In this document: positions 24,143-31,787 of the stretch, in pieces
How positions within the stretch are numbered: position 1 is the stretch's first letter
Layout of the letters: each line of letters begins with the position of its first letter
Source of the DNA: Oscillospiraceae bacterium
GTDB taxonomy: Bacteria > Bacillota > Clostridia > Oscillospirales > CAG-272
NCBI GenBank assembly: GCA_015064885.1
Contig: SVRJ01000015.1
Location: 1-45,342, forward strand
DNA: 45,342 nucleotides
Direction of reading: 5' to 3'
Translations under genes and position numbers: made by a program
The notes under the pieces: generated by a model
The model's input: only the letters and a program-made list of their open reading frames with translations
What the model was told of the DNA's origin: nothing
The model's database searches: none

Positions 24143-24171
24143 TTGAAAATGTACACATTTTGAAATATAAT
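24143..24171 (+). promoter_or_regulatory. SigA promoter of the DUF2752 gene
   Basis: TTGAAA (24143-24148), 17-bp spacer, TATAAT (24166-24171), divergent from the promoter at 24075-24103. Confidence 0.75.
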
Positions 24172-24202
24172 ATAATTACAAAAACTCAAGGATACTTTCA
24201 TT

Positions 24203-24628
24203 ATGAAGAAAAAATTTCAGCTTATTTTTCTCGCACTTATCAATATATTACTTATAGTGTTGATATTATTTTATCCTCATTATGCAAAGGCGGCGGCAGA
24301 GGATAAAAGCATCGGGTTCTGCTTTTTTAAAAATTATCTTAGGATCTACTGCGTGACCTGCGGAGGTACGCGCGCCTTTGGCGATATGCTGTCCTTTGAT
24401 CTTATTTCCGCGGTAAAGCATAATGCACTTGTTTTTTTGGGGTTCGCTTATATTATCTTTCTCGATTTATATGCCATATTCGCCTTTTTCAAGAAGAAGG
24501 AGAGCCTGATTTATTTCAAGCCGATATTTTGCCTTTACGCAATACTTTTTATTTTTGTCTTTGTTTTGATCAGAAACTTTCTTCTCTATGCCTTCGGAAT
24601 AGATCCCATTGGAGATATTTTGCGCTGA
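24203..24628 (+). CDS. DUF2752-family membrane protein
   Basis: A 141-residue membrane protein with three hydrophobic segments (~5-25, ~73-95 and ~107-128). Between the first two is YCVTCGGTRAFGDMLSFDLISAVKHN, the DUF2752 signature (CxxCGxTRA followed by an amphipathic helix ending in HN). The family has no established biochemical role. The start ATG at 24203 follows CAAGGATACTTTCATT. It is monocistronic, with the spore-protein gene starting 115 bp downstream under a different kind of promoter. Confidence 0.82.
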   Translation: MKKKFQLIFLALINILLIVLILFYPHYAKAAAEDKSIGFCFFKNYLRIYCVTCGGTRAFGDMLSFDLISAVKHNALVFLGFAYIIFLDLYAIFAFFKKKESLIYFKPIFCLYAILFIFVFVLIRNFLLYAFGIDPIGDILR

Positions 24629-24646
24629 AAATATAAAAATTCCCAT

Positions 24647-24675
24647 TCATAACTTGCTTTTTGCATCGCATAATA
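24647..24675 (+). promoter_or_regulatory. Candidate SigG (forespore) promoter of the spore protein
   Basis: TCATA (24647-24651), 17-bp spacer, CATAATA (24669-24675). This fits the SigG pattern (-35 GHATR-like, -10 CATWHTA-like) with one mismatch in the -35. No SigA-type -35/-10 pair is obvious here. SigG control is established for this gene family in Bacillus and Clostridium. Confidence 0.5.
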
Positions 24676-24743
24676 ATAGCAGAGTCGCGAAGGCGGCTCC
24701 AAAATGATAGATGAAAAAAGAAATATTAAAGGAGTTTGTTATT

Positions 24744-24941
24744 ATGGCAAGCAATAAGACACTTGTTCCCGAAGCAAAGGAAGCACTTGAGAAGTTCAAG
24801 ATGGAAGCAGCAAATGAAGTTGGAGTAAACCTCAAGCAGGGCTACAACGGTGACCTCACATCTCGCCAGGCAGGTTCTGTCGGTGGTCAGATGGTCAAGA
24901 AGATGATCGAAAAGTACGAGAACGACATCAAGACCAAATAA
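24744..24941 (+). CDS. Alpha/beta-type small acid-soluble spore protein
   Basis: A 65-residue alpha/beta SASP, which coats and protects DNA in the forespore. It has PEAKEALEKFKMEAANEVGV, where E-A-A-N-E-V replaces the usual E-I-A-x-E germination-protease site. It also has LKQGYNGDLTSRQAGSVGGQMVKKMIE, the GDLTSR...GSVGGxMV(K/R)xMI block that binds DNA. The start at 24744 follows AAAGGAGTTTGTTATT; the open ATG at 24711 gives a non-family N terminus. It shows that the organism belongs to a spore-forming lineage. The terminator is at 25056. Confidence 0.95.
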   Translation: MASNKTLVPEAKEALEKFKMEAANEVGVNLKQGYNGDLTSRQAGSVGGQMVKKMIEKYENDIKTK

Positions 24942-25055
24942 CTTTATTCTTCCGTTTAAAGTATCTTTATTTTTGATTTTTGTGTAATACGTGACCGAAG
25001 GAATCGGTCTCGAATTAAAAAGTAAAGTATATATTTCTACACTGAATATATACGA

Positions 25056-25083
25056 AGAGGACTGCCGGTCTCGGCAGTCCTCT
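25056..25083. terminator. Terminator between the spore protein and thrS (convergent)
   Basis: AGAGGACTGCCG (25056-25067) / CGGCAGTCCTCT (25072-25083) with a GTCT loop. A GCTTTTACTTTTAC tail follows on the plus strand. Confidence 0.75.
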
Positions 25084-25098
25084 GCTTTTACTTTTACG

Positions 25099-27039
25099 TT
25101 ATCTTGCTTTGGTTGCGATCTCTTCAAGGAGGGTTGCGATAAACTTATCTATCTCGAGCGCACCGAGATCTCCGTTCTTTCTGGAACGTACTGCTACGGT
25201 ATTACTCTGGAGCTCCTTGTCACCCACAATAGCCATATAAGGAAGCTTCTGAAGCTGTGCTTCACGGATCTTATATCCGATAGTTTCGTTTCTTCTGTCT
25301 ATCTCCGCACGCACACCGAGATTTGTAAGCTTATTGACAATCGCTTCACAATAAGCGACCTGGTCGTCGCCCATGGGGAGGAATCTTACCTGAACGGGAG
25401 CCATCCATGTGGGAAGCGCACCTGCGTACTTTTCTATAAGGAGTGCGAGAGTTCTCTCATAGCATCCGAGAGAGGTTCTGTGAATGATATAGGGGGTAAC
25501 ACGTTTATCATTGGAGTCGGTATATTCCATACCGAACTTCTTTGCGAGGAGCATATCTATCTGGATAGTAACTATAGTATCCTCTTTACCGAATACGTTC
25601 TTACACTGGATATCGAGCTTAGGACCGTAGAACGCTGCTTCATCTATACCGACGGCATAGTTTTCCCTTCCGAGATATTTATCGAGGAGCTCTTCCATTA
25701 TCGACTGAGCTTCTTCCCACTGTTCGGGAGTTCCTTCATACTTATCCGTTCTCTTGGGATCCCACTGTGAGAATCTGAACGAGCAATCTTCCCAAAGTCC
25801 GACAGTTTCAAGGCAATACTTTGCAAGCTCAAGGCATCCTTTGAATTCTTCCGCGAGTTGATCGGGGCGGAGTACGAGGTGACCTTCCGAAATAGTAAAC
25901 TGACGTACGCGGATAAGGCCGTGCATTTCACCGCTGTCCTCATTTCTGAAGAGAGTGGAGGTTTCACCGAGTCTCATGGGGAGGTCTCTGTACGATCTCT
26001 TTTTATTAAGGAATACCTGGTACTGGAAGGGGCAAGTCATCGGGCGGAGCGCAAAGCATTCTTTTGTATAGTCATCGGGGTCACCCATAACAAACATACC
26101 GTCAAGATAGTGGTCCCAATGTCCGGAAATTTTAAAGAGCTCTCTTTTTGCCATAAGCGGTGTTTTGGTAAGGAGGTAGCCTCTCTTCTGCTCTTCATCC
26201 TCTACCCATCTTTGGAGAGTCTGGATAACACGCGAGCCTTTGGGAAGAATGATAGGAAGGCCCTGACCGATAGAATCGACTGTTGTGAAGTATTCAAGCT
26301 CACGGCCGAGCTTATTGTGGTCTCTCTTCTTTGCCTCTTCAAGCATTTCGAGGTGAGCTCTGAGTGCGTCCTTCTTCGGGAAAGCAACTCCGTATACACG
26401 CTGAAGCATCTTATTATTCTGGTCGCCCTTCCAATAAGCACCCGTGCACTGAGTAAGCTTGAACGCTTTTACCGCTCCGGTAGCAAAAAGATGAGGTCCC
26501 GCACAAAGGTCTGTGTATTCGCCCTGCTTATAGAAGCTGATAACGGCATCATCGGGAAGCTCTTCGATAAGCTGTACCTTATACGGCTCATTCTTCTCCT
26601 GCATAAGCTTAATTGCTTCTTCTCTGGGAAGCTCGAATCTTTCTATTTTAAGATTTTCCTTTACTATCTTCTGCATTTCGCTCTCGATATTTTTGAGATC
26701 CTCGGGAGTGAAAGCAGTATCACAATCAAAATCATAATAGAATCCACTCTCTATTGCGGGCCCGATAGTAAGCTTTGCCTCCGGATAAAGGCGTTTTACT
26801 GCCTGCGCGAGAATATGAGAGGCGGTATGTCTGAAGACGTGCTTACCTTCCTCGTCCTCAAACGTAAGGAGGATTATCTCACAATCCTCGGTAAGCTTTC
26901 TCGTCATATCCGAGACCTCACCGTTTACCTTTGCGGCGATAAATTCTCTCGATACCGGACCTACGCTTGCTACGGCATCATAAACGCTGAGCCCTGATTC
27001 GAGCTCAAGCTCATGTTCATTGAATTTTACTTTAATCAT
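25099..27039 (-). CDS. thrS: Threonine--tRNA ligase
   Basis: A 646-residue class II synthetase. In order it has a TGS domain (1-~62), the N2 editing domain (~65-235, HTASHILAQAVKRLYP and the C-A-G-P-H of YTDLCAGPHL), the catalytic core (~240-535) and the anticodon-binding domain (~540-640). The zinc and catalytic elements include MTCPFQYQVF, RVRQFTISEGH (motif 2 region) and HRTSLGCYERTLALLIEKY (motif 3). The length is that of standard bacterial ThrRS. The gene is controlled by its own T-box leader at 27060-27270. RBS AAAGGAGTAAACAAT precedes the ATG. Confidence 0.96.
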   Translation of the reverse strand: MIKVKFNEHELELESGLSVYDAVASVGPVSREFIAAKVNGEVSDMTRKLTEDCEIILLTFEDEEGKHVFRHTASHILAQAVKRLYPEAKLTIGPAIESGFYYDFDCDTAFTPEDLKNIESEMQKIVKENLKIERFELPREEAIKLMQEKNEPYKVQLIEELPDDAVISFYKQGEYTDLCAGPHLFATGAVKAFKLTQCTGAYWKGDQNNKMLQRVYGVAFPKKDALRAHLEMLEEAKKRDHNKLGRELEYFTTVDSIGQGLPIILPKGSRVIQTLQRWVEDEEQKRGYLLTKTPLMAKRELFKISGHWDHYLDGMFVMGDPDDYTKECFALRPMTCPFQYQVFLNKKRSYRDLPMRLGETSTLFRNEDSGEMHGLIRVRQFTISEGHLVLRPDQLAEEFKGCLELAKYCLETVGLWEDCSFRFSQWDPKRTDKYEGTPEQWEEAQSIMEELLDKYLGRENYAVGIDEAAFYGPKLDIQCKNVFGKEDTIVTIQIDMLLAKKFGMEYTDSNDKRVTPYIIHRTSLGCYERTLALLIEKYAGALPTWMAPVQVRFLPMGDDQVAYCEAIVNKLTNLGVRAEIDRRNETIGYKIREAQLQKLPYMAIVGDKELQSNTVAVRSRKNGDLGALEIDKFIATLLEEIATKAR

Positions 27040-27059
27040 ATTGTTTACTCCTTTGAAGG

Positions 27060-27270
27060 TTATTTAAAATATAAAAAAGCACCCTAAAAAGACAGTCTTG
27101 CTGTCCCTTCGGGGTGCATAGAATGCACGGTTCCACCCGAGCTTTTAACTCTTTTTCGGTATTCATTTTTTCACCGCAAAAATGGTACCTGCGATAATCG
27201 GCAAGAGCCTCTCAGCCATGGGCTCCTCTCTGTGTACCGTAGCATATCGCAAACATGTTTTTTGCTGTAT
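27060..27270 (-). promoter_or_regulatory. T-box riboswitch leader, tRNA-Thr specific
   Basis: Read on the minus strand. The stem I base is GCAAAAA (27265-27259) with TTTTTGC (27182-27176). The apical part is ACAGAGAGGAGCCCATGGCT then GAGAGGCTC. The triplet ACC at 27186-27184 sits next to the closing helix and is a Thr codon, so it is the likely specifier. The T-box core CGGGTGGAACCGTGC is at 27139-27125, and the terminator is at 27117-27073. The leader starts within ~10 bp of the mgsA stop codon. Its transcription may come from the minD-mgsA promoter or from a promoter inside mgsA (a TATAAT lies at 27301-27296 without a good -35). Confidence 0.9.
27073..27117 (-). terminator. T-box-controlled terminator before thrS
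   Basis: On the minus strand GCACCC (27117-27112) pairs with GGGTGC (27084-27079), with an inner GACAG/CTGTC stem, followed by TTTTTTATATTTT. This is the regulated terminator of the Thr T-box. Confidence 0.85.
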
Positions 27271-27277
27271 ATACTGT

Positions 27278-27706
27278 TTAACCTCTCTTACTGAGATTAT
27301 AATCAGACCTTGGGTTTACTATATCTCTCCAGTCGAGGTCTCCTCTGCCAAGCGCACAAACGACCACCTCAGCTGTCGCTATATTTGTAGCAACAGGAAT
27401 ATTGTACTGATCGCACATGCGAAGAAGGTTATTTTCAACCTCGTTGAATATATTTTTCGGATTTGTATCTCTGAAATACAAAAGCACGTCTATTTCGTTA
27501 TACGCTATTCTCGAAGCGATCTGCTCTTCACCACCGTGCTCACCCGAAAGGAGACGCTCTATCTTAAGACCGGTAGCCTCAGAAATATACTTAGCCGTTG
27601 TTCCCGTAGCGCACAAATTGTGTTTACTGAGTATTCCGCAATACGCTATACAGAACTCGGTCATAAGTTCCTTTTTGGTATCATGTGCTATGATTGCTAT
27701 TTCCAT
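27278..27706 (-). CDS. mgsA: Methylglyoxal synthase
   Basis: A 142-residue cytosolic enzyme converting dihydroxyacetone phosphate to methylglyoxal and phosphate, a bypass that relieves sugar-phosphate overload. It has AIIAHDTKKELM, FCIAYCGILSKHNLCATGTT (phosphate-binding), LSGEHGGEEQIASRIAYNEID and NIPVATNIATAEVVV...GDLDWRDIVNP, all family signatures. HGGEEQI replaces the more usual LGGDQQI. The length is normal (~125-150). It follows the MinD-like gene by 36 bp on the promoter at 28572-28601, and the thrS leader begins right after its stop. A min-mgsA neighbourhood is also known in other Firmicutes. Confidence 0.94.
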   Translation of the reverse strand: MEIAIIAHDTKKELMTEFCIAYCGILSKHNLCATGTTAKYISEATGLKIERLLSGEHGGEEQIASRIAYNEIDVLLYFRDTNPKNIFNEVENNLLRMCDQYNIPVATNIATAEVVVCALGRGDLDWRDIVNPRSDYNLSKRG

Positions 27707-27742
27707 ATTCGATCAGATCCTTTCTGTTAAAATTGTGGTATG

Positions 27743-28531
27743 TTATATTCTATTGCCACCTGAACATTCGTTATTCAGTATAATACGCCTGTTTTTTGCG
27801 GGAAGGAAATCGAGTATTTTTCGGTCTTCCCCTATAAGACGCCCTGAGATATTCGAAAATGCGTTTATCACATCGCCGTCTTTTATGTTTTTTATAACCG
27901 TTTGCTTGGCACAAAGCTCATCCGAAAAAGGAACTATACCGAGCAAGCGGATCTTTGTTTCTGCAATGATCGTTGATATTCCTTTAAAATATCCCACCGA
28001 TGCAACGTCTGTATAAAACGAGTTAAGAACAAGAGATATCTTATCGTCGTCAATACCGTTGTCCGCGAGCAGACATCCGAGCAGCTCGGCAGAGCGCAGA
28101 GAGTCATCTGCTTGCGTGCTTATTACGAGCACCTTATCCGACATCTCGGCAAGACGCACAGTGTCACTGATATGTGAAGCCGCTTTATCGATAAAAACAA
28201 AATCATACTCTCCGCTGCTTTTTGCAGACTCTATAAGCTCACGCACGTCTTCCTCTTTTTTGGCGTACGGCATACTGAGTGCAAGAAACAATCCGTCGCA
28301 TCCGTCTATCGGGAGGCATATTTCGGAAAGCTGCCTTTCAGGAAAATCCGCTACATCAAAAAGAAAGCTTTCACATCCAAAAAGCAGGTCAAGGCTTGAA
28401 TTGTACTTATCAAGAGAAATCAAAAGAACTCTTTTTTGACGCGAAGACAATGCGCAGGCAAGGTTTGCGCACACAGTTGATTTTCCGCATCCGCCCTTTA
28501 GCGAGGTAAAAAGAACAACATTTGTACTCAT
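27743..28531 (-). CDS. MinD/ParA-like P-loop ATPase (orphan)
   Basis: A 262-residue deviant-Walker ATPase. The P-loop is SLKGGCGKST (10-19), with the signature lysine K12 and catalytic-type K17. It continues with LLISLDKYNSSLDLLFG (in place of the usual D-x-D-x2-G-NLD switch), then YDFVFIDKAASH (Walker B region; D-K-A replaces the usual D-x-P/S) and VLVISTQADDSL. The C terminus lacks the basic amphipathic helix expected of a MinD membrane-targeting sequence. No MinC, MinE, ParB or Soj partner is in the window. It is co-transcribed with mgsA. It may be a diverged MinD or an ATPase with another positioning role. Confidence 0.75.
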   Translation of the reverse strand: MSTNVVLFTSLKGGCGKSTVCANLACALSSRQKRVLLISLDKYNSSLDLLFGCESFLFDVADFPERQLSEICLPIDGCDGLFLALSMPYAKKEEDVRELIESAKSSGEYDFVFIDKAASHISDTVRLAEMSDKVLVISTQADDSLRSAELLGCLLADNGIDDDKISLVLNSFYTDVASVGYFKGISTIIAETKIRLLGIVPFSDELCAKQTVIKNIKDGDVINAFSNISGRLIGEDRKILDFLPAKNRRIILNNECSGGNRI

Positions 28532-28571
28532 AGCTACGACCTCTTTTCACCGTCTTGCAAAAGTATATTTT

Positions 28572-28601
28572 ATTATACCACATTATTATGATTAATGTCA
28601 A
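28572..28601 (-). promoter_or_regulatory. SigA promoter of the MinD-like/mgsA operon
   Basis: Minus strand TTGACA (28601-28596), 18-bp spacer, TATAAT (28577-28572), with TGG directly before the -10. Confidence 0.8.
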
Positions 28602-28689
28602 TAGGCAAATTCAATCTTTTAAAACAATATAATTATTTGTTTACAAATTGACCTCAAAATAATAATATTTCTTTTCAATATATTACCTG

Positions 28690-28718
28690 TAGACAAGTGA
28701 ATATTTTTATGTTATAAT
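28690..28718 (+). promoter_or_regulatory. SigA promoter of the two-helix membrane protein
   Basis: TAGACA (28690-28695), 17-bp spacer, TATAAT (28713-28718). Confidence 0.7.
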
Positions 28719-28750
28719 ATATACGAATAGTAATATGGGAGGAATGAGCA

Positions 28751-29032
28751 ATGCGAAGAAAGAAATCCGTAAGAGAACATGCGATCGGTCTCGTATACTT
28801 TCTTGATACTGTAGACCCGTTTTGCAAAAAAATGATAATCTGCACGCTTCTCATCACTTTTATTGAATTACTTACGATAGGTGTAAAGATCATATACGGT
28901 ATATACGGTGGGACGGTGCCTCTGCCCGCTGTTTACATACCAATAGTAAAAAACATACTGATATTCGCTGTTATAATGTTCTTCTTCGCGTTTCTGTTTG
29001 ACAGTCTTGCGAGGAAAGAAGAATCACAGTAA
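28751..29032 (+). CDS. Small two-helix membrane protein, unknown
   Basis: A 93-residue protein I do not recognise. It has a basic N terminus (MRRKKSVREH), two hydrophobic segments (~29-50, MIICTLLITFIELLTIGVKIIY; ~64-84, IPIVKNILIFAVIMFFFAFLF) and a short charged C terminus. It has its own promoter, a clear ribosome site (GGGAGGAATGAGCA) and its own terminator at 29052, so it is a real monocistronic gene. No family motif is visible. Confidence 0.7.
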   Translation: MRRKKSVREHAIGLVYFLDTVDPFCKKMIICTLLITFIELLTIGVKIIYGIYGGTVPLPAVYIPIVKNILIFAVIMFFFAFLFDSLARKEESQ

Positions 29033-29051
29033 AAAATCCTTTTTATTAAAC

Positions 29052-29085
29052 GAAGGTACCCGCGATGCGGGTACCTTCTTCTTTA
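29052..29085. terminator. Terminator between convergent genes
   Basis: GAAGGTACCCGC (29052-29063) / GCGGGTACCTTC (29067-29078) with a GAT loop and a TTCTTTAT tail on the plus strand. It can serve both the small membrane protein and the GDPD lipoprotein gene. Confidence 0.85.
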
Positions 29086-29089
29086 TAGA

Positions 29090-31771
29090 TTATTTTACAG
29101 AAATGTTTACAGGCTGACTGTAGACGTATGCAGTCTGTCCGTTCTTGAGTTTAAAAGATATTCTGAAGACTACGCATGCGTCGCCCTTCTCTGTTGCGGA
29201 AAGCTTGCCGCCCTTAAAGGCAATACTGCTATTACCGGAGACAACTACTATTTCCGCATTCTGTGTATCCACCTTCTCCCCCTTGTAATTAAGCGCAGAG
29301 AGAACCGTATCGACGCTCGTACCTGCGGTAAATGAATATTCATTCTTATCCGCGGAAAGAGTCTTCACGTATTGTTCGACAAAGTTTGCATAATTTGTGG
29401 TTATACCCGATACTCCCATCAAGAAAAATTCGTCAAACTTCGTATTGTCGTTTATAGTATACGGCCATACCGATATTCCTCTGTGATAAAGATCACGCAA
29501 GAGCTCCTTGTTAATAAGCGACTGGTTGGGATTAAACGTAGAGGAATACTCATAAACAGAGGATGATATTCCATGCAGGCTGCTGAGAGAGCTCGACAGG
29601 AATCCGCAGGATATCTGAGGAATCGTTTTTCTTACAAGCTGAACCTGTTCTTCGCTAAAGGCGATAACACAAGCCTGCGAATAGAAATCGTATTTATCTA
29701 TAAGAGCTTTTATTGCCGGAACTATCTCGGGCTTATTTGATTTGATCTCGATGTATATGATAACGTCCTTTCCCTTGAATTCCTTCATATAGTCTTCAAG
29801 AGTGGGAATAGGCTCTGACGCAACTCCCGCCAAGGAATCTACTTTATACTGAGATATCTGGGCATAGGTAAGGTCCTCTACCTTTCCGCTTCCGTTTGTA
29901 GTTCTGTCAAGAGTTGAGTCATGCATTACGACGACAACTCCGTCCTTTGTCAGGTATACGTCATTTTCAACTATATTTGCTCCGTGACTTACAGCGGCGA
30001 CACTGCCTTTTATAGTATTCTCCTGAGCGATCGACGGCATTCCTCTGTGACCTATAACGTTTACAGGTCTTATTACAGTATTCTTTGCGAAGATGCTTCC
30101 CGTAAGCGTTTTCTCAAGAGTAATTCTGTCTCCGGTGACCACGCCGTAAGCACCCGATGTTATGCACCTGACAAGCTCGTCAATAGAGTCACCGTTGCTC
30201 TTTACCCATACTACCGTAGCAAGGGATTGGAGGAAATTAACGTTCTTTACAGTTGCGTCTGCTGAAGAAATGAGGCAGATATTTGCCATAGCGCTGTTTG
30301 ATCTTCCTCTGACGTCAAGAGGCTCAATTCCCGTCTTTGCTGAAAAATCAAGAACGCCTCTGATCTTTATATTCTTCGATCTTGCTCTGCTTATAATATC
30401 GGCATTATCCGATATAACAAATACATCAGTGAGGAGCTCGTTTGCGGTATACTCACCTATCTTTTCCGCAGCAGCCGTATCCTTAGGTCTGAATACCGGG
30501 ATCACCTTGTTGTCAAGAGCTTCAAGAGCTTTTTTCACGGTCGTAATAACACTTCCGTTTGATGCGAGCACGTTAAGGCTCAAATCAACGTTAAGTATTG
30601 CCGCGGCAGGAGAATTTGTAAGAATAGAATCAAGGTCGCTCTTATTGTTTATCTCACTTATCATAGACGTAGGTGCGTTGATGCCTGATGTGACGTCTCT
30701 TACGTCAACGCTCGGCACGGGAAGCTTTATCTCGTCTGTGTTAAGCGTTATTTTTATATCGCTGTAGACCGCTTTACATCCGTTTGCCTGAAGGCCTATT
30801 CTTCCGTACATATGATTTGCGAGATCGGTTCCTTCTGCTACTTTAATTCCGTTAATATGAGCTGCTGCATATATTCCGTTAACAACGAGCATAAGCTTAT
30901 ATTCGGTGCCCGCTTTGAGAGCTGAGGTGAATGATCCTGTATAAGGAACTACCCACTTGTTTGACGAATTTCGTTCTGCAAGCTCAATTCCGTTTGAAAG
31001 CTTTGCGTTTGAGCGTATCGCCATCTGATAGTAGGGATAGTTATTATTCTGGACGTTAAACATTATTGAGGTCCATCTTTTTTCATTTACGGGAGATGAC
31101 ATTTTGAGTCCTGTCTCAACAACGTATGAGGTAAAGTCTGAAAGATAATCGGGAAAAAGTACTCTTACGTAGGATGAAGCAGAAGACTCCGCAGAAAGAA
31201 TGAGCTCCCCGTTAGACACCGTTGCGCTTCCTCCGGTCTGCTGAATTTTATCTATTCCCGCCATGGAAGAAAAGTCATTGCTGTAGAGAACGTATTCGCT
31301 CTCACTTTCAAGCTTTGAAAGAATATAAATATCTTTTTTGTTTTTTCCGTCCGATGCCTTAAGAACAAACACGCCCTTCTTTTCTATTTTGACGTATCTT
31401 CCGTCTTTGATCTCTATATCGGGATCCGAGGTAGTCCAGGAAAGCTTGTCAGCCGTTGTTATCTGCTTTGCCTTAAGCTCAACGTCATATTTAGCCAAGT
31501 CTACCGTTTTTCCCACGTCGGTGCAGATAGCCGGAGAGCTGAATTCGACTGTGCTCTTCTCATCTGCGGGAAGCTGAGGGATGGTGGTTTCCGCCTCAGT
31601 TGTTGTCGCGGCGACTGTTTCAGACGTCGCGGCATCGGTAGTCGTCTCACCCGGAGTAATGGCAGGTTCCGTGGTAGTTATGCCCGATTCTGTGTCTGTG
31701 GGCTTTGTGCAAGCGCAAAAAAGCGAACAAAGAGTTGTAATAATACACACTAATGCAATTATCTTTCTCAT
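29090..31771 (-). CDS. Multi-domain lipoprotein with glycerophosphodiester phosphodiesterase (GDPD) domain
   Basis: An 893-residue exported protein. The N terminus MRKIIALVCIITTLCSLFCAC looks like a lipoprotein signal with a weak lipobox (C21, or C19). A Thr/Glu-rich linker follows (~22-75). Next come a small Ig-like region (~78-160), a jelly-roll/LamG-type domain (~165-345, YSNDFSSMAG...YSDIKITLN), a degenerate GDPD-like barrel (~355-565), and an intact GDPD (~570-815) with H575-R-G, ENDVYLTKDG, MHDSTLDRTTNG and YIEIKSNKPE. The C terminus is an Ig-like Big domain. GDPD enzymes hydrolyse glycerophosphodiesters (lipid head groups, teichoic acid). The start at 31771 follows CGGAGGAAATAAA; the longer ORF from 31897 has no ribosome site and overlaps the upstream gene. 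Confidence 0.85.
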   Translation of the reverse strand: MRKIIALVCIITTLCSLFCACTKPTDTESGITTTEPAITPGETTTDAATSETVAATTTEAETTIPQLPADEKSTVEFSSPAICTDVGKTVDLAKYDVELKAKQITTADKLSWTTSDPDIEIKDGRYVKIEKKGVFVLKASDGKNKKDIYILSKLESESEYVLYSNDFSSMAGIDKIQQTGGSATVSNGELILSAESSASSYVRVLFPDYLSDFTSYVVETGLKMSSPVNEKRWTSIMFNVQNNNYPYYQMAIRSNAKLSNGIELAERNSSNKWVVPYTGSFTSALKAGTEYKLMLVVNGIYAAAHINGIKVAEGTDLANHMYGRIGLQANGCKAVYSDIKITLNTDEIKLPVPSVDVRDVTSGINAPTSMISEINNKSDLDSILTNSPAAAILNVDLSLNVLASNGSVITTVKKALEALDNKVIPVFRPKDTAAAEKIGEYTANELLTDVFVISDNADIISRARSKNIKIRGVLDFSAKTGIEPLDVRGRSNSAMANICLISSADATVKNVNFLQSLATVVWVKSNGDSIDELVRCITSGAYGVVTGDRITLEKTLTGSIFAKNTVIRPVNVIGHRGMPSIAQENTIKGSVAAVSHGANIVENDVYLTKDGVVVVMHDSTLDRTTNGSGKVEDLTYAQISQYKVDSLAGVASEPIPTLEDYMKEFKGKDVIIYIEIKSNKPEIVPAIKALIDKYDFYSQACVIAFSEEQVQLVRKTIPQISCGFLSSSLSSLHGISSSVYEYSSTFNPNQSLINKELLRDLYHRGISVWPYTINDNTKFDEFFLMGVSGITTNYANFVEQYVKTLSADKNEYSFTAGTSVDTVLSALNYKGEKVDTQNAEIVVVSGNSSIAFKGGKLSATEKGDACVVFRISFKLKNGQTAYVYSQPVNISVK

Positions 31772-31787
31772 TTTATTTCCTCCGAGA

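Noticed and set aside
25858-26997. 379-codon plus-strand frame opposite thrS
   Set aside because: Shadow of the well-supported threonyl-tRNA synthetase gene.
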